64,000 nt of DNA from Halorubrum kocurii JCM 14978 (lineage in GTDB: Archaea; Halobacteriota; Halobacteria; Halobacteriales; Haloferacaceae). Where the stretch lies: positions 74,819 to 138,818 of the forward strand of contig NZ_AOJH01000006.1 in assembly GCF_000337355.1 (NCBI RefSeq), in the 5' to 3' direction. This document shows, piece by piece, positions 23,748-33,443 of this stretch (positions within the stretch are counted from its first letter, which is position 1; the number at the start of each line of letters is the position of its first letter). The notes under the pieces are model-generated. The model was not told where the DNA came from. It saw only the letters and a list, made by a program, of their open reading frames with translations, and made no database searches. The position numbers and the translations under genes are program-made.

Positions 23748-26146
23748 AACTCGACGGCGAGTGTTTCGTCCTCGGTCACGGCCCACTCACCCGCGTCTGG
23801 GTTCCGGTCAACCCTTTCGAGTGTCTCGGGGGCGCTCGTCTCCTCGGTCTCGATCGTCACGGTCGCCGGAATCCGTTCGACCCCCTCGACGGTAGCGCTG
23901 AACCGGGTTTCCGAGAGTGACCCGTCAGCTGCTGGTTCGAATCTGAACGCGAGTGATTCGTGTGTCTCGTTCGCTTCGAGCCGTATTGTCCCGGCAACAT
24001 CACCATCGGCGTACTCGAAGGCTGCGTCGTTCCGGCCGCGGTCGAGTGGGATCTGAAGCGTCACGGCTTCGAAGGCGGCGTCCGGCACCGACTCAGTCGG
24101 TTCCATCGTCGGCGTGATGGTGCCGGCCCGGAGAAACACCGGCATGTCGTCGAGGTCGACTTCCCGAGAGATGGTCTGTCCGCCCTCGTACCGCTTACCC
24201 GTCCAGTAGTCGACCCAGGTCCCGTCCGGGAGGTAGATGTCGACGTACCCGTCACGTGTCAACACCGGCGCGAGCAGGAGGTTCTCACCGATCATGAACT
24301 GGTCGCCAATGCCCTGGACGCCACGGTCGTTCTGGAATTCGAGTACGAGCGGCCGCATCACGGGGAGGCCCGTCTCGGGAGCGCGCTCAGCGTACGAGAA
24401 GAGGTACGGTAACAGTCGGTACCGCTCCCGCGCGTAGTCACGGACGATGTCGAGCGCACGGTCGCCGAACTCCCACGGTTCTCTCGGGGTCGTCCCGTGG
24501 AACCGGGCGTGGCTGTTACCGAGTAAGCCGAACTGCGCCCACCTGACGTACAGTTCGGTCGATGGTTCACCGTGGAACCCGCCGATGTCCGCGCCCCAGA
24601 ATGCGTAGCCCGAGAGGATGAGACTCAACCCACCGCGGAGGGACGCCGCCATCGCCTCAAAGGTGGTGTTGGGGTCGCCGCCCCAGTGGATGGGATACTG
24701 CTGGCCACCGGCCCACCCTGGACGTGCCCATAGAATCGGTCGACGGTCGGGTCTGGCTTCGGCCATCGCCTCGTAGACGGTCTCCGTATAGCGGTGTGCC
24801 TGCCGATTCCGACTGACTTTACCGCTCGTCATATCGTGACAGATAGCGTCTTCGGGCAGATATTCGCCGAAGTCCGTTTTGAAGGCGTCAACACCCATGT
24901 CCAAGAGGTGTGCGTGACGGTCCTTCCACCACTCGACGGCCTCGGGGTTCGAGAAGTCGACGATACTACTGCGGGTGGGTGACCAGTTCAGCCGCGACAA
25001 CATGTACGGCTTCCCCCCTGGGTCGGACACCAGATAGCCGTTCTCCCTGGCCTCATCGAATGCCTCCGTCGATGTCGACAGATACGGATTCTCCCACAGG
25101 GAGAGTTTGAATCCTTCGTCGTGTAGCTGTTCGATCATTCCCTCGGGGTCGGGGAAATCCTCGCGGTCCCACAAGAGGTCACACAACTGGTCGTCCTTGA
25201 GCCACGGCGGATCCAGATGCAACACGTCGCTGGGGATCTCCTCCGATCGGAGCCGGGTTGCGACCGACTCTAACTCCTCTCGATTCTGGTATGCCAGCCG
25301 TGACATCCAGATCCCGAGGCTCCACTTCGGAATCGAACCGGGCCGTCCGCTCAACGCCGTGTAGTTCTCAATGATGTCTTTAAATGAGGGACCGTAAAAG
25401 AAGACAAACTGGAAGTTATCGTCGTGAACGGCAACCTCGTTCGACACCGTCGACTCGCTCCCGATGTCGAAATCCACCTTCCGGTAGGTGTCCGCGAGGA
25501 ATCCGTACCCCTTCGACGAGAGGAAGAACGGGACGTTCTTGTAGGAATGAGTCGTGTCGGTGCCGTGCGGTTGCGTGACCCAAGACTCGACGTGTTGGCC
25601 GCGCTTTTCGAATTCGGTGAACTTCTCGCCGAGCCCGAAGATGCGCTCGTCTCCCTGGAGTTTAAACGCGGCACCGGTCTCCGTGGTCCGAAGCGGCCAT
25701 CGGTTCGTCTCTTCCGCGGTGAATCCGAGTGGCCGTGATCGAGCACCGCCCTTGGCGACGGCGTCGTCCCGCTGTTCTGATAGTAACCACCGGCCGTCCA
25801 CGGTCTCGACCCGAAAGGACCACTCCGTCAGCTCAACTGTGACACACAAATCGGTGGTCTCGATCACGAGGGTTCCGTCGTTTTGCTGGATGTCGAGTTG
25901 GTTGGGACCGTCCCAGACGCTCTCGTTGAGCGGCAGCGTCTCGGTCCCGTCCCGCACTTCAGGTGTCGCGTAGAACTCGAAGCGGAACACGCTGTCGTTG
26001 TAAAACCGGATTTCGACCGGATAGCCAGTTTTCGGGAGCGAAAAGTTTCCGACTTCACCGCCGTCGTACTCGACCTCGCAGTCCAGAACCACCCCGTCGT
26101 CACGCTCTGCTAACACCGTCGCTTCTGCGACCGTTGCACGCGGCAT
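23744..26146 (-). CDS. GH31 alpha-xylosidase
   Basis: This 800-aa family 31 glycoside hydrolase has an N-terminal beta-sandwich, a TIM barrel with the nucleophile in FKTDFGEYLPED near 424 and the acid/base region in WGADIGGFHG near 520, and C-terminal beta domains. KTDFGE at the nucleophile is typical of alpha-xylosidases (YicI, XylS) as opposed to alpha-glucosidases (usually DMNE). No signal peptide is seen, so it acts inside the cell on imported alpha-xylosides. The ATG at 26146 starts the conserved sequence. Its end overlaps the convergent dehydratase by 4 bp. Xylose released here would feed the XacA-like dehydrogenase at 29101. Confidence 0.9.
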   Translation of the reverse strand: MPRATVAEATVLAERDDGVVLDCEVEYDGGEVGNFSLPKTGYPVEIRFYNDSVFRFEFYATPEVRDGTETLPLNESVWDGPNQLDIQQNDGTLVIETTDLCVTVELTEWSFRVETVDGRWLLSEQRDDAVAKGGARSRPLGFTAEETNRWPLRTTETGAAFKLQGDERIFGLGEKFTEFEKRGQHVESWVTQPHGTDTTHSYKNVPFFLSSKGYGFLADTYRKVDFDIGSESTVSNEVAVHDDNFQFVFFYGPSFKDIIENYTALSGRPGSIPKWSLGIWMSRLAYQNREELESVATRLRSEEIPSDVLHLDPPWLKDDQLCDLLWDREDFPDPEGMIEQLHDEGFKLSLWENPYLSTSTEAFDEARENGYLVSDPGGKPYMLSRLNWSPTRSSIVDFSNPEAVEWWKDRHAHLLDMGVDAFKTDFGEYLPEDAICHDMTSGKVSRNRQAHRYTETVYEAMAEARPDRRPILWARPGWAGGQQYPIHWGGDPNTTFEAMAASLRGGLSLILSGYAFWGADIGGFHGEPSTELYVRWAQFGLLGNSHARFHGTTPREPWEFGDRALDIVRDYARERYRLLPYLFSYAERAPETGLPVMRPLVLEFQNDRGVQGIGDQFMIGENLLLAPVLTRDGYVDIYLPDGTWVDYWTGKRYEGGQTISREVDLDDMPVFLRAGTITPTMEPTESVPDAAFEAVTLQIPLDRGRNDAAFEYADGDVAGTIRLEANETHESLAFRFEPAADGSLSETRFSATVEGVERIPATVTIETEETSAPETLERVDRNPDAGEWAVTEDETLAVEF

Positions 26147-26287
26147 ACTAACACCCTCCACATCCAACCCTAATATATCATTCCCCGGGTGTGTGCTCGA
26201 ACTCTGGCGAACGGGTGAACGCAGTGCTCGGGTGCGGCCTCCGCCTCCCAGACGGCTATCTCCCGGCGATCCATGCCAGGGTGATCC

Positions 26288-26297
26288 GGTTATATGA
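26288..26297 (+). promoter_or_regulatory. TATA box of the FAH-family gene
   Basis: The sequence ggttatatga is centred about 29 bp upstream of the ATG at 26322, consistent with a leaderless transcript. Confidence 0.5.
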
Positions 26298-26321
26298 CCC
26301 GGGCGCTCGTGAGCTATCAGT

Positions 26322-27209
26322 ATGCGGCTGATAAGGTTCGCGACGGACGGTGCCACTGCGAGTCTCGGCGTCCACAAGCCCGATAGCGGCGTGGTGGTCG
26401 ACCTCGAAACGATCGGCGATGAACTCGATGTCGGGCTCTCGGAAACCATGCCGGAACTGCTGGCCGAGCCACGGTGGCGCGAGAAGCTCGATCTGCTCGT
26501 GACCCACGCGGCGGAAACCGGGGCAGGCGAACGCGACGCGGAAACCGTTGAGCTGCTGGCACCCATCGAGTCCCCTGGAAAAATCATCTGTGTGGGTCTC
26601 AACTACATTGAACACGTCGAGGAGGGCGGGCAGGAGCGCCCGGAGAACCCGATCCTGTTCTCGAAGTTCACGAACGCCATCACCGGCCCGGACTCGGAGA
26701 TTGCGTGGGACCCGGAGTTAACAGCGGAGGTCGATTACGAGGCAGAGCTCGCCCTCGTCGTGGGCGACCGCACGCGCAGAGTGGCCCCGGAGGAGGCGAC
26801 GGATCACCTCGCGGGCTACACCGTCGCGAACGACGTCTCCGCGAGGGATCTACAGTTCGCCGACGACCAGTGGGTCCGTGGTAAAAGCCTCGACGGGTTC
26901 TGTCCGCTCGGCCCCTCCATCGTCACCGAAGACGAACTCGACGACCCCGAGGCCTGCTCGATCTGGACGGAAGTAAACGGCGAGCGACTCCAAGACTCGT
27001 CGACATCGAACCTCATCTTCGACATTGACACCCTCGTTTCGTTCTGTAGCGACGCGTTCACGCTCGAGCCGGGGGACGTGATCCTCACTGGGACGCCACC
27101 GGGCGTGGGTGCGTTCCGGGAGCCGCCAATTTATTTGCAGGACAGTGACACCGTCGAGGTCGGAATCGAGGGCATCGGCACATTGACCAACCACTGCGGC
27201 CACGACTGA
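26322..27209 (+). CDS. Fumarylacetoacetate-hydrolase-family enzyme, probable 2-keto-3-deoxyxylonate dehydratase
   Basis: This 295-aa FAH-fold protein contains KIICVGLNYIEHVEE, the metal-binding set in EVDYEAELALVVG, and NDVSARDLQF, RGKSLDGFCPLGP and DVILTGTPPGVG. In Haloferax volcanii the 2-keto-3-deoxyxylonate dehydratase (XacE) belongs to this superfamily. Position between an alpha-xylosidase and a XacA-like dehydrogenase supports the same step, giving alpha-ketoglutarate semialdehyde. Other FAH activities (acylpyruvase, decarboxylase) cannot be excluded from sequence alone. Confidence 0.82.
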   Translation: MRLIRFATDGATASLGVHKPDSGVVVDLETIGDELDVGLSETMPELLAEPRWREKLDLLVTHAAETGAGERDAETVELLAPIESPGKIICVGLNYIEHVEEGGQERPENPILFSKFTNAITGPDSEIAWDPELTAEVDYEAELALVVGDRTRRVAPEEATDHLAGYTVANDVSARDLQFADDQWVRGKSLDGFCPLGPSIVTEDELDDPEACSIWTEVNGERLQDSSTSNLIFDIDTLVSFCSDAFTLEPGDVILTGTPPGVGAFREPPIYLQDSDTVEVGIEGIGTLTNHCGHD

Positions 27210-27289
27210 TTCGCACGGACAGATCACTCCGGACCACGCCGACTTTGACAGGCAAAGGAGTCATAACGAACTGATTCTTAGGATAGGTA

Positions 27290-28240
27290 ATGCCTGAGAG
27301 TAGGAGCCTGATTGCGTCGGTTTTCCCCGATCGTGCCGTCGAGTCGGCATCCGCCTCGACCGCCGGGAACTCTAAGCGGACGGTCGCCGTGTGGTTCGAG
27401 GAGGAGGATCCTGTGGTGTTACAGTACTCCACCGACTCGTCACTGCGGACCGAGGGCGAATTGGCGCGCGCAATCCGCACCCGAACGGCCGTTCCAGTCC
27501 CGCGGGTTGTCGAAATCGGGTCCCATGGAGCGAGCAGCTACATCGTCAGCGAGCTGGCTCCGGGGAAGAACCTGCACAGCCGGTTCGCCGGTCTCGACCG
27601 TGAACCGCAGCAGCGGATCGCTCGGCAGTTCGGCCACTACCTCGCCGAGATTCACGACGCGTTCAGCTTTGAGGGAGTGGGTCAAGTCAACAGTTCGATG
27701 GGACCGGACGGCCTGCAGTTCCACGCCGCTGAGTCTGATGACTTCGAGGGCTGGTTTCGCCGATACGCGAGGGAGGGAATCGAAGCGTTGCCCGACCCGT
27801 TCGACCCGGTTCGTGGTCGGCTCGAAGACGCGGTTCTGTCGTGGGGATACGACAGCGACTGGGACCCGCGTCTCTTTCCGTGGGACCTCCGTCCGGGGAA
27901 CGCGCTTGCCATGGACGGCGAACTGTCCGCAGTCCTGGACTGGGGCGACCCGCTCGCGGCCCCACCGGGGCTTGCCGTCGCAAAAGCGCAACACCTTATC
28001 GCGGACTGGTACGTCGAAGACACCGCGCCGGTCCGGTCGGCGTTCCGCGACGGGTACGAGTCGGTCCGTCCGTACCCAACGGTACCGACGGTCTTCTCCC
28101 TCGTGGCAGTCCTCCGATCGGCAGTCGACTCACACGGGGTCGTCACCCGACCGCGATACCCGGAATGGACCGGCGAGAAGGCGGTCGCGTTCCACCTCGA
28201 TCGACTGCACGACATCTTGGCGGAGGCCGACGAGGACTGA
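27290..28240 (+). CDS. Aminoglycoside-phosphotransferase-fold small-molecule kinase
   Basis: This 316-aa protein has the APH fold: an N-lobe with the ATP-binding region (RTVAVWFEEEDPVVLQY), the hinge-like SYIVSELAPGKNL, a Brenner-type catalytic loop written PWDLRPGNALAMDG, and the metal motif VLDWGDPLAAP. The catalytic-loop His of HxD is replaced by Trp, although Asp and Asn are kept. Members phosphorylate small molecules such as sugars, choline or homoserine. Lying between sugar-catabolic genes and 80 bp after the FAH gene, it may phosphorylate a sugar, but I cannot assign a substrate. Confidence 0.8.
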   Translation: MPESRSLIASVFPDRAVESASASTAGNSKRTVAVWFEEEDPVVLQYSTDSSLRTEGELARAIRTRTAVPVPRVVEIGSHGASSYIVSELAPGKNLHSRFAGLDREPQQRIARQFGHYLAEIHDAFSFEGVGQVNSSMGPDGLQFHAAESDDFEGWFRRYAREGIEALPDPFDPVRGRLEDAVLSWGYDSDWDPRLFPWDLRPGNALAMDGELSAVLDWGDPLAAPPGLAVAKAQHLIADWYVEDTAPVRSAFRDGYESVRPYPTVPTVFSLVAVLRSAVDSHGVVTRPRYPEWTGEKAVAFHLDRLHDILAEADED

Positions 28241-28365
28241 TCCGGGTCGTTGTCGTCTTCGGCGGCGATCGACGGTACGAATCGGCGACCACTGACCACC
28301 GGCGAAGTGAATCGTCCGGCGGGAACACCTCGATTCGGCGGGCTAACACCGAACAGGCAGCACAC

Positions 28366-28377
28366 GATATATATACC
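28366..28377 (+). promoter_or_regulatory. TATA box of the histidine phosphatase gene
   Basis: The sequence gatatatatacc lies 22-33 bp upstream of the ATG at 28399 and supports that start over any upstream in-frame start. Confidence 0.55.
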
Positions 28378-28398
28378 AGGGGTGAATTAATTATTCCG

Positions 28399-29025
28399 AT
28401 GGGCAAGATACTACTACTCCGACACGGGGAGACCGAATGGAACCGAGTCGACCGGATCCAGGGGTGGCGAGACATCTCACTCAACGACCGTGGTCGGAGC
28501 CAGTCTAGGGCAGCGTCGCAGTTTCTCGCGGAGCAGTATCCGGATCTCAACCGCATAGTCGCCTCTGACCTGTCGCGAGCCGCGGAGACGGCCGAAACCG
28601 TCGTTTCAGCCCCCACGTTCGATGACCTCAACGTCGAGTACGACACGCGGTGGCGCGAGCGAGACTTCGGCATCTACGAAGGAGACCGGGGAGACACGTT
28701 CTTCCAAGAGAACCCCGAGTTTGCAGTCATCGACGGGCTAGAAGGGGCGAAGCAGAACGTGCCAGAAGACGGGGAGAGCTACATCCAGTTTAGAGATCGC
28801 ATCTTGGACGGATGGTCGGAGCTGCGGACCACCGACGAGACGGTCCTCTTGGTCACCCACAGCGGGGCTATCAGGACTATTATCGCCGCGGTAGAGGACA
28901 TTACCATCGACCGCGCGCTTCTGGACTACAAGATTGCCAATGGCAGCATCACCGAAGTGGTCGTCGAAGACGAGGTGTGGCTCGACATCGTCAACCGGAT
29001 CGAACACCTCTCGCCGTCACTGTGA
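28399..29025 (+). CDS. Histidine phosphatase family (phosphoglycerate-mutase-like) protein
   Basis: This 208-aa protein begins MGKILLLRHGETEWNRVDRI, with the RHG catalytic histidine near residue 9. It has SDLSRAAETAE, the second catalytic region RERDFGIYEG and the closing histidine in LLVTHSGAIRTI. The length fits a cofactor-dependent phosphoglycerate mutase-like phosphatase (CobC/GpmB type) acting on a small phosphorylated metabolite. Being adjacent to the APH-fold kinase gene, a linked phospho-metabolite is possible, but it has its own TATA box. Confidence 0.88.
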   Translation: MGKILLLRHGETEWNRVDRIQGWRDISLNDRGRSQSRAASQFLAEQYPDLNRIVASDLSRAAETAETVVSAPTFDDLNVEYDTRWRERDFGIYEGDRGDTFFQENPEFAVIDGLEGAKQNVPEDGESYIQFRDRILDGWSELRTTDETVLLVTHSGAIRTIIAAVEDITIDRALLDYKIANGSITEVVVEDEVWLDIVNRIEHLSPSL

Positions 29026-29100
29026 GACGGGGGTGGTTCACCGATATCCGTGCCGCGAGGGACGCGTAACTGTTTTGGTCGATTCGTCCGTCAGGTCCGT

Positions 29101-30159
29101 ATGGAGACCGTTCCGTCGCTCGAACGCTTTCGTCGTCGAGACTGGCTGAAGACCGAACCCGAGGGCAGTGTTCGGTTCGCACTCGTCGGACTCGGGTCAT
29201 TCACGCGCGAGTGGATCATTCCTGCCTTGGAGCGGTCGACGTACAACGAGGCGACCTGTCTTGTCAGTGGGGACGCGGAGAAAGCCGACCGAATCGCCGA
29301 GGAACACGGCGTCGGGTCGGCCGTCACGTACGAGGGGTTCCTCGACGGCACGGCTGACGACAGCTACGACGCGGTGTACATCGCGACGCCGAACGCCCTG
29401 CACCTGCCCTACGCCGAACACGCCGCAGCCAACGGGAAGCACGTCCTCTGTGAAAAGCCGATGGAGGCCACGGCCGACCGCGCTCGAGAGATGGTCGAGA
29501 CGTGTGAGGCCGCGGGTGTAACACTGATGGTAGCGTATCGACTCCAGTTTAACCCGACCGTCCGCTGGGTGCGGAGCCTCCTCCGTGAAGGGACCCTCGG
29601 GATGCCGGTCCACGTCAGGGGCGCCATGTCCCAGGACATCTTCGAGGCAATCTCGCCCGACCCGAATCAATGGCGTCTGGATCCGGAGCTCTCCGGCGGG
29701 GCCGCACTGGCCGACCTCGGGTTGTACCCGCTGAACACCAGCCGATTCCTCCTAGATGCCGACCCGACCGAGGTCACCGCGCAGGTGAGCAACCGCCACG
29801 ACGCGTTCGAGGGCGTGGACGAATCGATCGCGTTCACTGTCAGCTACGACGACGGAACGGTGGGAGCCTACACGGCAAGCCAGCGATCCGACGTGACGAG
29901 CCACCTCCACGTCACCGGGACGGCGGGGACCGTCAGACTCGAACCGACCTTCTTCGGTGAAGTCGAGGCCACCCTCCAGACCGACGAAGGGACTCTAACC
30001 GTCGAACCGGGCGAAGAAAACGAGATGATCGAGGAGTTCGACTACTTCGCGAGCCGCGTCCTCACCGACGTAGACGTAGCCCCTGACGGCCGACACGGCC
30101 TCGAGGACATGCGGACCATCGAACGACTGTACCGAGACGCGGGGCTCGACCTCGGCTGA
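29101..30159 (+). CDS. xacA: D-xylose 1-dehydrogenase-like Gfo/Idh/MocA oxidoreductase
   Basis: This 352-aa NAD(P)-dependent enzyme has the Rossmann motif ALVGLGSF near 27, the catalytic EKPMEATADRAREMV block and QWRLDPELSGGAALADLGLY followed by PLNTSRFLLDADP. These blocks and the N-terminal LERFRRRDW closely resemble Haloferax XacA (xylose dehydrogenase) as I remember it. It oxidises D-xylose to xylono-lactone in the first step of the haloarchaeal oxidative pathway. The gene lies just after the intracellular alpha-xylosidase group and is convergent with the five-gene sugar importer. Glucose-fructose oxidoreductase-type specificity is the alternative. Confidence 0.8.
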   Translation: METVPSLERFRRRDWLKTEPEGSVRFALVGLGSFTREWIIPALERSTYNEATCLVSGDAEKADRIAEEHGVGSAVTYEGFLDGTADDSYDAVYIATPNALHLPYAEHAAANGKHVLCEKPMEATADRAREMVETCEAAGVTLMVAYRLQFNPTVRWVRSLLREGTLGMPVHVRGAMSQDIFEAISPDPNQWRLDPELSGGAALADLGLYPLNTSRFLLDADPTEVTAQVSNRHDAFEGVDESIAFTVSYDDGTVGAYTASQRSDVTSHLHVTGTAGTVRLEPTFFGEVEATLQTDEGTLTVEPGEENEMIEEFDYFASRVLTDVDVAPDGRHGLEDMRTIERLYRDAGLDLG

Positions 30160-30316
30160 CCGGCGGCGATCGGTCCGGGGATGCCTCCTACCCGGAACCG
30201 GCGGACGAACAGACATGGCCGACAACGGGCGTGGCCAAAGGGAGACAGTTGGCGGAATACCGGACAGAGAACACCTCGAAAGCAGCCCCTGAGAACGGGG
30301 CACTGTCGTCTGAAGG

Positions 30317-31417
30317 CTACTGAACCGCCTGATTCTTCAGGCTGATCGCCTCGCCGCTGTCCGCATCGAACAAGTAGACATTGGCCCGGTCGATGCCTGC
30401 CGTAACCAAATCCCCGGGTGAGGGGCGGACTGACGCTGGCGCCCTCACCGTCATATCCGTGTTCTCGACGCTCAGGAACAAGAAGTTACCGTCGCCTTGG
30501 TACTCTACCTCAGTCACTGACGCGGTGGCCGAGAGGTCCCTCGATTCGCCGACGACGATATCCTCGGGTCGGAGGCCGAACACGACATTCCGGACCCTGC
30601 CGTCGGCGCCCGTCGAGTCAATCGTACCCAGTTCCTGACCGAATAGGCTGACAGTCTCCCCGTCGACACTGCGTTCGACGGTGTTCATCGACGGACTGCC
30701 GAGGAACTCACCGACGAATCGGTTCGCAGGCTGGGTGTACGCCTCCTCCGGGCTTGCGGCTTGCTGCAGCCGTCCGTCATTCAGGATGGCGATCCGGTCG
30801 GACATCGTCATCGCCTCCTTTTGATCGTGAGTGACGTATATTGTAGTGATGTCGAGGTCCCGGTGGATGCGCTGTAGTTCGCGGCGCATTTCCGACCGAA
30901 GTTTGGCGTCGAGGTTCGAGAGGGGTTCATCGAGGAGGAACACGTCCGGTTCGCGGACGATCGCACGACCCAGCGCGACCCGCTGTTTCTGACCGCCAGA
31001 CATCTCGTCAGGCGTGTCATCGAGAATGTCCGTGATCTCAAGCAGTTCGGCCATCTCGGTGACGTGCTCGTCGCGCTCGTCCTTCGACATGCCTCCGGCG
31101 TGTTTCAGCCCGTAGGCCATGTTCTCCCGGCCAGTCATGCTGGGATACAGAGCGTAGTTCTGGAACACCATGGCAACGTTACGCTCGGCCGGTGCCAAGT
31201 CCTGCACTTCTCGGTCGCCGATATTGATCGTCCCCTCCGTGACCGTCTCGAGGCCCGCAATCATTCGTAGGGTCGTCGTCTTCCCGCAGCCGGAGGGGCC
31301 GACGATGACGGCGAACTGTCCATCGCCGATGGTCATGTTCAGGTCGTCGACCGCTCGCTCGGTCCCCTGTGCGTCGTTGTACACCTTCGAGACGCCTTCG
31401 AGCGTAACGCGAGTCAT
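30317..31417 (-). CDS. Sugar ABC transporter ATPase, UgpC/MsmK type (second ATPase, XacK-like)
   Basis: This 366-aa protein has Walker A GPSGCGKTTT near 39, the Q-loop in VFQNYALYP, signature MSGGQKQRVALGRAI near 139, Walker B VFLLDEPLSN, and a C-terminal TOBE/MOE regulatory part after about 240. It is the last gene of a five-gene import operon and its ATG shares one base with the stop of the preceding ATPase (TAATG). In Haloferax the homologous xylose/arabinose importer also has two ATPases (XacJ, XacK). The pair probably forms a heterodimer on the inner face of the membrane. Confidence 0.9.
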   Translation of the reverse strand: MTRVTLEGVSKVYNDAQGTERAVDDLNMTIGDGQFAVIVGPSGCGKTTTLRMIAGLETVTEGTINIGDREVQDLAPAERNVAMVFQNYALYPSMTGRENMAYGLKHAGGMSKDERDEHVTEMAELLEITDILDDTPDEMSGGQKQRVALGRAIVREPDVFLLDEPLSNLDAKLRSEMRRELQRIHRDLDITTIYVTHDQKEAMTMSDRIAILNDGRLQQAASPEEAYTQPANRFVGEFLGSPSMNTVERSVDGETVSLFGQELGTIDSTGADGRVRNVVFGLRPEDIVVGESRDLSATASVTEVEYQGDGNFLFLSVENTDMTVRAPASVRPSPGDLVTAGIDRANVYLFDADSGEAISLKNQAVQ

Positions 31418-32529
31418 TAGAGCCGCCTCCCCGCGCTGTCGAACGCGACGATCTGATCCACGTCGAACTGCACTTGGACCGAGTCACCTGGTGCACCGGT
31501 CAGGTTTGGAGACTGGATCGAAAACAGCCGGTCGTTGCGTTTGAGCGTCGCCTCGTAGGTGTGGCCCAGCGGTTCGATCACGTCGAGCTCGAACGTCACT
31601 GGATCCGTGAATCGACCTTCGGTGGAGCCGCCCTTCACGATCGCGTCCTCCGGGCGAACGCCGATACGGGCCGTCTCGGGGGGCGCGTCAATCCCGATCT
31701 CGGTCATCAGCACCTCGCCGTTGAACAGTCCGCCGTCGGTGACGTCGATGAGGTTTATTGCGGGGTCGCCGAGGAACGTTGCCACGAACTCGTTGATCGG
31801 CTGTTTGTAGACCTCTTTTGGAGTGCCGACCTGTTCGATTTCCCCATTGTTCATGATGACGACTCTGTCGGCGATCGATAGGGCCTCTTCTTGATCGTGG
31901 GTGACGTACACCGTGGTAGTGCCGAGATGACGCTGAAGAGAGTGCAACTCGGCGCGGGTCTGGACGCGGAGCTTGGCGTCGAGGTTCGAGAGCGGCTCGT
32001 CGAGAAGGAAGACCCGCGGTTCGCGGATGATTGTCCGACCGACTGCTACCCGCTGTCGCTGGCCGCCCGATAGCTGGTCGGGATCCTTTTCGAGGAGTTC
32101 GGTGATCTCGAGCATTTCGGCGACCTCTTCGATCTTTTGCTGCTTGGCGTCGCCCTCCAAGTCTGTCTTCCCGAGCGGAAATGCGAGGTTACCGCGGACC
32201 GTCTTGTGTGGATACAGCGCGTAGCTCTGGAACACCATCGACACGTCCCGGTTCTGGGGCAGGGTCTCTGTAACGTCCTCAGAACCGATACGGATCTGAC
32301 CCCCCGTAACCGTCTCTAGGCCTGCGATCATCCGCAGGGTAGTCGTTTTCCCACATCCGGAGGGACCGAGGAGGACGAGCAACTCGCCTGGCTGAACCTC
32401 AAGCGAGATGCCGTCGACCGCGACAGTGTCCTCGAAGTGTTTCGTCACCGATTCGAGTGTGATTCGGTAGCCTGTCGAGCCGTCGATTCCCGACTCACCG
32501 TCGTCCGTGTGGGTGTCTATCTGTGACAT
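31417..32529 (-). CDS. Sugar ABC transporter ATPase, UgpC/MsmK type (first ATPase, XacJ-like)
   Basis: This 370-aa protein has Walker A GPSGCGKTTT near 56, the Q-loop in VFQSYALYPHKTV, signature LSGGQRQRVAVGRTI, Walker B VFLLDEPLSN, the switch histidine in YVTHDQEE and a TOBE-type C-terminus. It starts one base after the stop of the second permease gene and ends overlapping the next ATPase. It differs clearly from that second ATPase, so this is an asymmetric importer and not a simple recent duplication. Confidence 0.9.
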   Translation of the reverse strand: MSQIDTHTDDGESGIDGSTGYRITLESVTKHFEDTVAVDGISLEVQPGELLVLLGPSGCGKTTTLRMIAGLETVTGGQIRIGSEDVTETLPQNRDVSMVFQSYALYPHKTVRGNLAFPLGKTDLEGDAKQQKIEEVAEMLEITELLEKDPDQLSGGQRQRVAVGRTIIREPRVFLLDEPLSNLDAKLRVQTRAELHSLQRHLGTTTVYVTHDQEEALSIADRVVIMNNGEIEQVGTPKEVYKQPINEFVATFLGDPAINLIDVTDGGLFNGEVLMTEIGIDAPPETARIGVRPEDAIVKGGSTEGRFTDPVTFELDVIEPLGHTYEATLKRNDRLFSIQSPNLTGAPGDSVQVQFDVDQIVAFDSAGRRL

Positions 32530-32530
32530 G

Positions 32531-33442
32531 TTAGTCCATGTTGCCGAAGCTGAGTCCCTCGACGAGGTACTTCTGGAGGTACAGGAAAATAATCAACACC
32601 GGGATCGTCGTCACGACCGATGCCGCCATGACGTCCCCCCAGACGTTCTCGAAGGCGTACTGGAGCTGTTCGATGCCAATCGGGAGCGTGTAGAGCCCCT
32701 GGTCACGCAGGATGACGCTCGCGTACAGGTACTCGTTCCAAGACAGGAGGAACGCGTACATGTACGTGGCGACGATCGCGGGTTTGCTCATCGGGATGGT
32801 GATCCGCGCGATCACTTCGATTCGAGAGTAGCCGTCCATCAACCCCGCTTCCTCGATCTCTTTCGGGATCGACCGGAAGTAGTTACCCAGCAGATACAGC
32901 CCCAGGGGGATCACGAAGATGAAGTGGGTCACGATGATGCCCAGTCGGTTGTTGACCAACCCGAGCGTGACGAGAATTTGGAAAATCGGGATAACGAGCA
33001 GGATTCCTGCAAACATGTAGTTGACGAGAACCCCCCGGGAGAAGATCCACCGGCCGGGGTACTCCAGACGCGCGAAGCTGTACGCGCCGAAAATCGCGAA
33101 GGCGAGCCCGAGTGCCGCCGACACTGTACCAATGAACAGACTATTCAAGAAGTACTGCACGAACGGGACCGTTTCAGCACCGAATAGCGTTTGATAGTTG
33201 GTGAGCGACAGGTCTGACACGGCGGGAACTAGCTGAGGCGTCCGCTGGTACAGCCACGCCTCGTCGACGAAGCTCGTGACGCCCATCCAGTAGAACGGAA
33301 ACACCGACACGAACCCGACGAGACCGAGCGTGAGGAAGAACCCGACTCGTTCCCACAACGGTGCCTCTATCGATTGGCGCCGCAGCCGTCGGCTCATGCT
33401 ACTGACCGCCTGCGACGTCTTTGTGATGATTTTCGTGAACAT
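32531..33442 (-). CDS. Sugar ABC transporter permease, MalG/UgpE type (XacI-like)
   Basis: This 303-aa CUT1 inner permease has six membrane segments and the EAA cytoplasmic loop EEAGLMDGYSRIEVIARITIP. The ATG at 33442 was chosen because it gives the usual N-terminus and follows the stop of the other permease by a single base (TAACATG). It forms the channel with the permease at 33444-34358. Confidence 0.9.
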   Translation of the reverse strand: MFTKIITKTSQAVSSMSRRLRRQSIEAPLWERVGFFLTLGLVGFVSVFPFYWMGVTSFVDEAWLYQRTPQLVPAVSDLSLTNYQTLFGAETVPFVQYFLNSLFIGTVSAALGLAFAIFGAYSFARLEYPGRWIFSRGVLVNYMFAGILLVIPIFQILVTLGLVNNRLGIIVTHFIFVIPLGLYLLGNYFRSIPKEIEEAGLMDGYSRIEVIARITIPMSKPAIVATYMYAFLLSWNEYLYASVILRDQGLYTLPIGIEQLQYAFENVWGDVMAASVVTTIPVLIIFLYLQKYLVEGLSFGNMD

Positions 33443-33443
33443 G

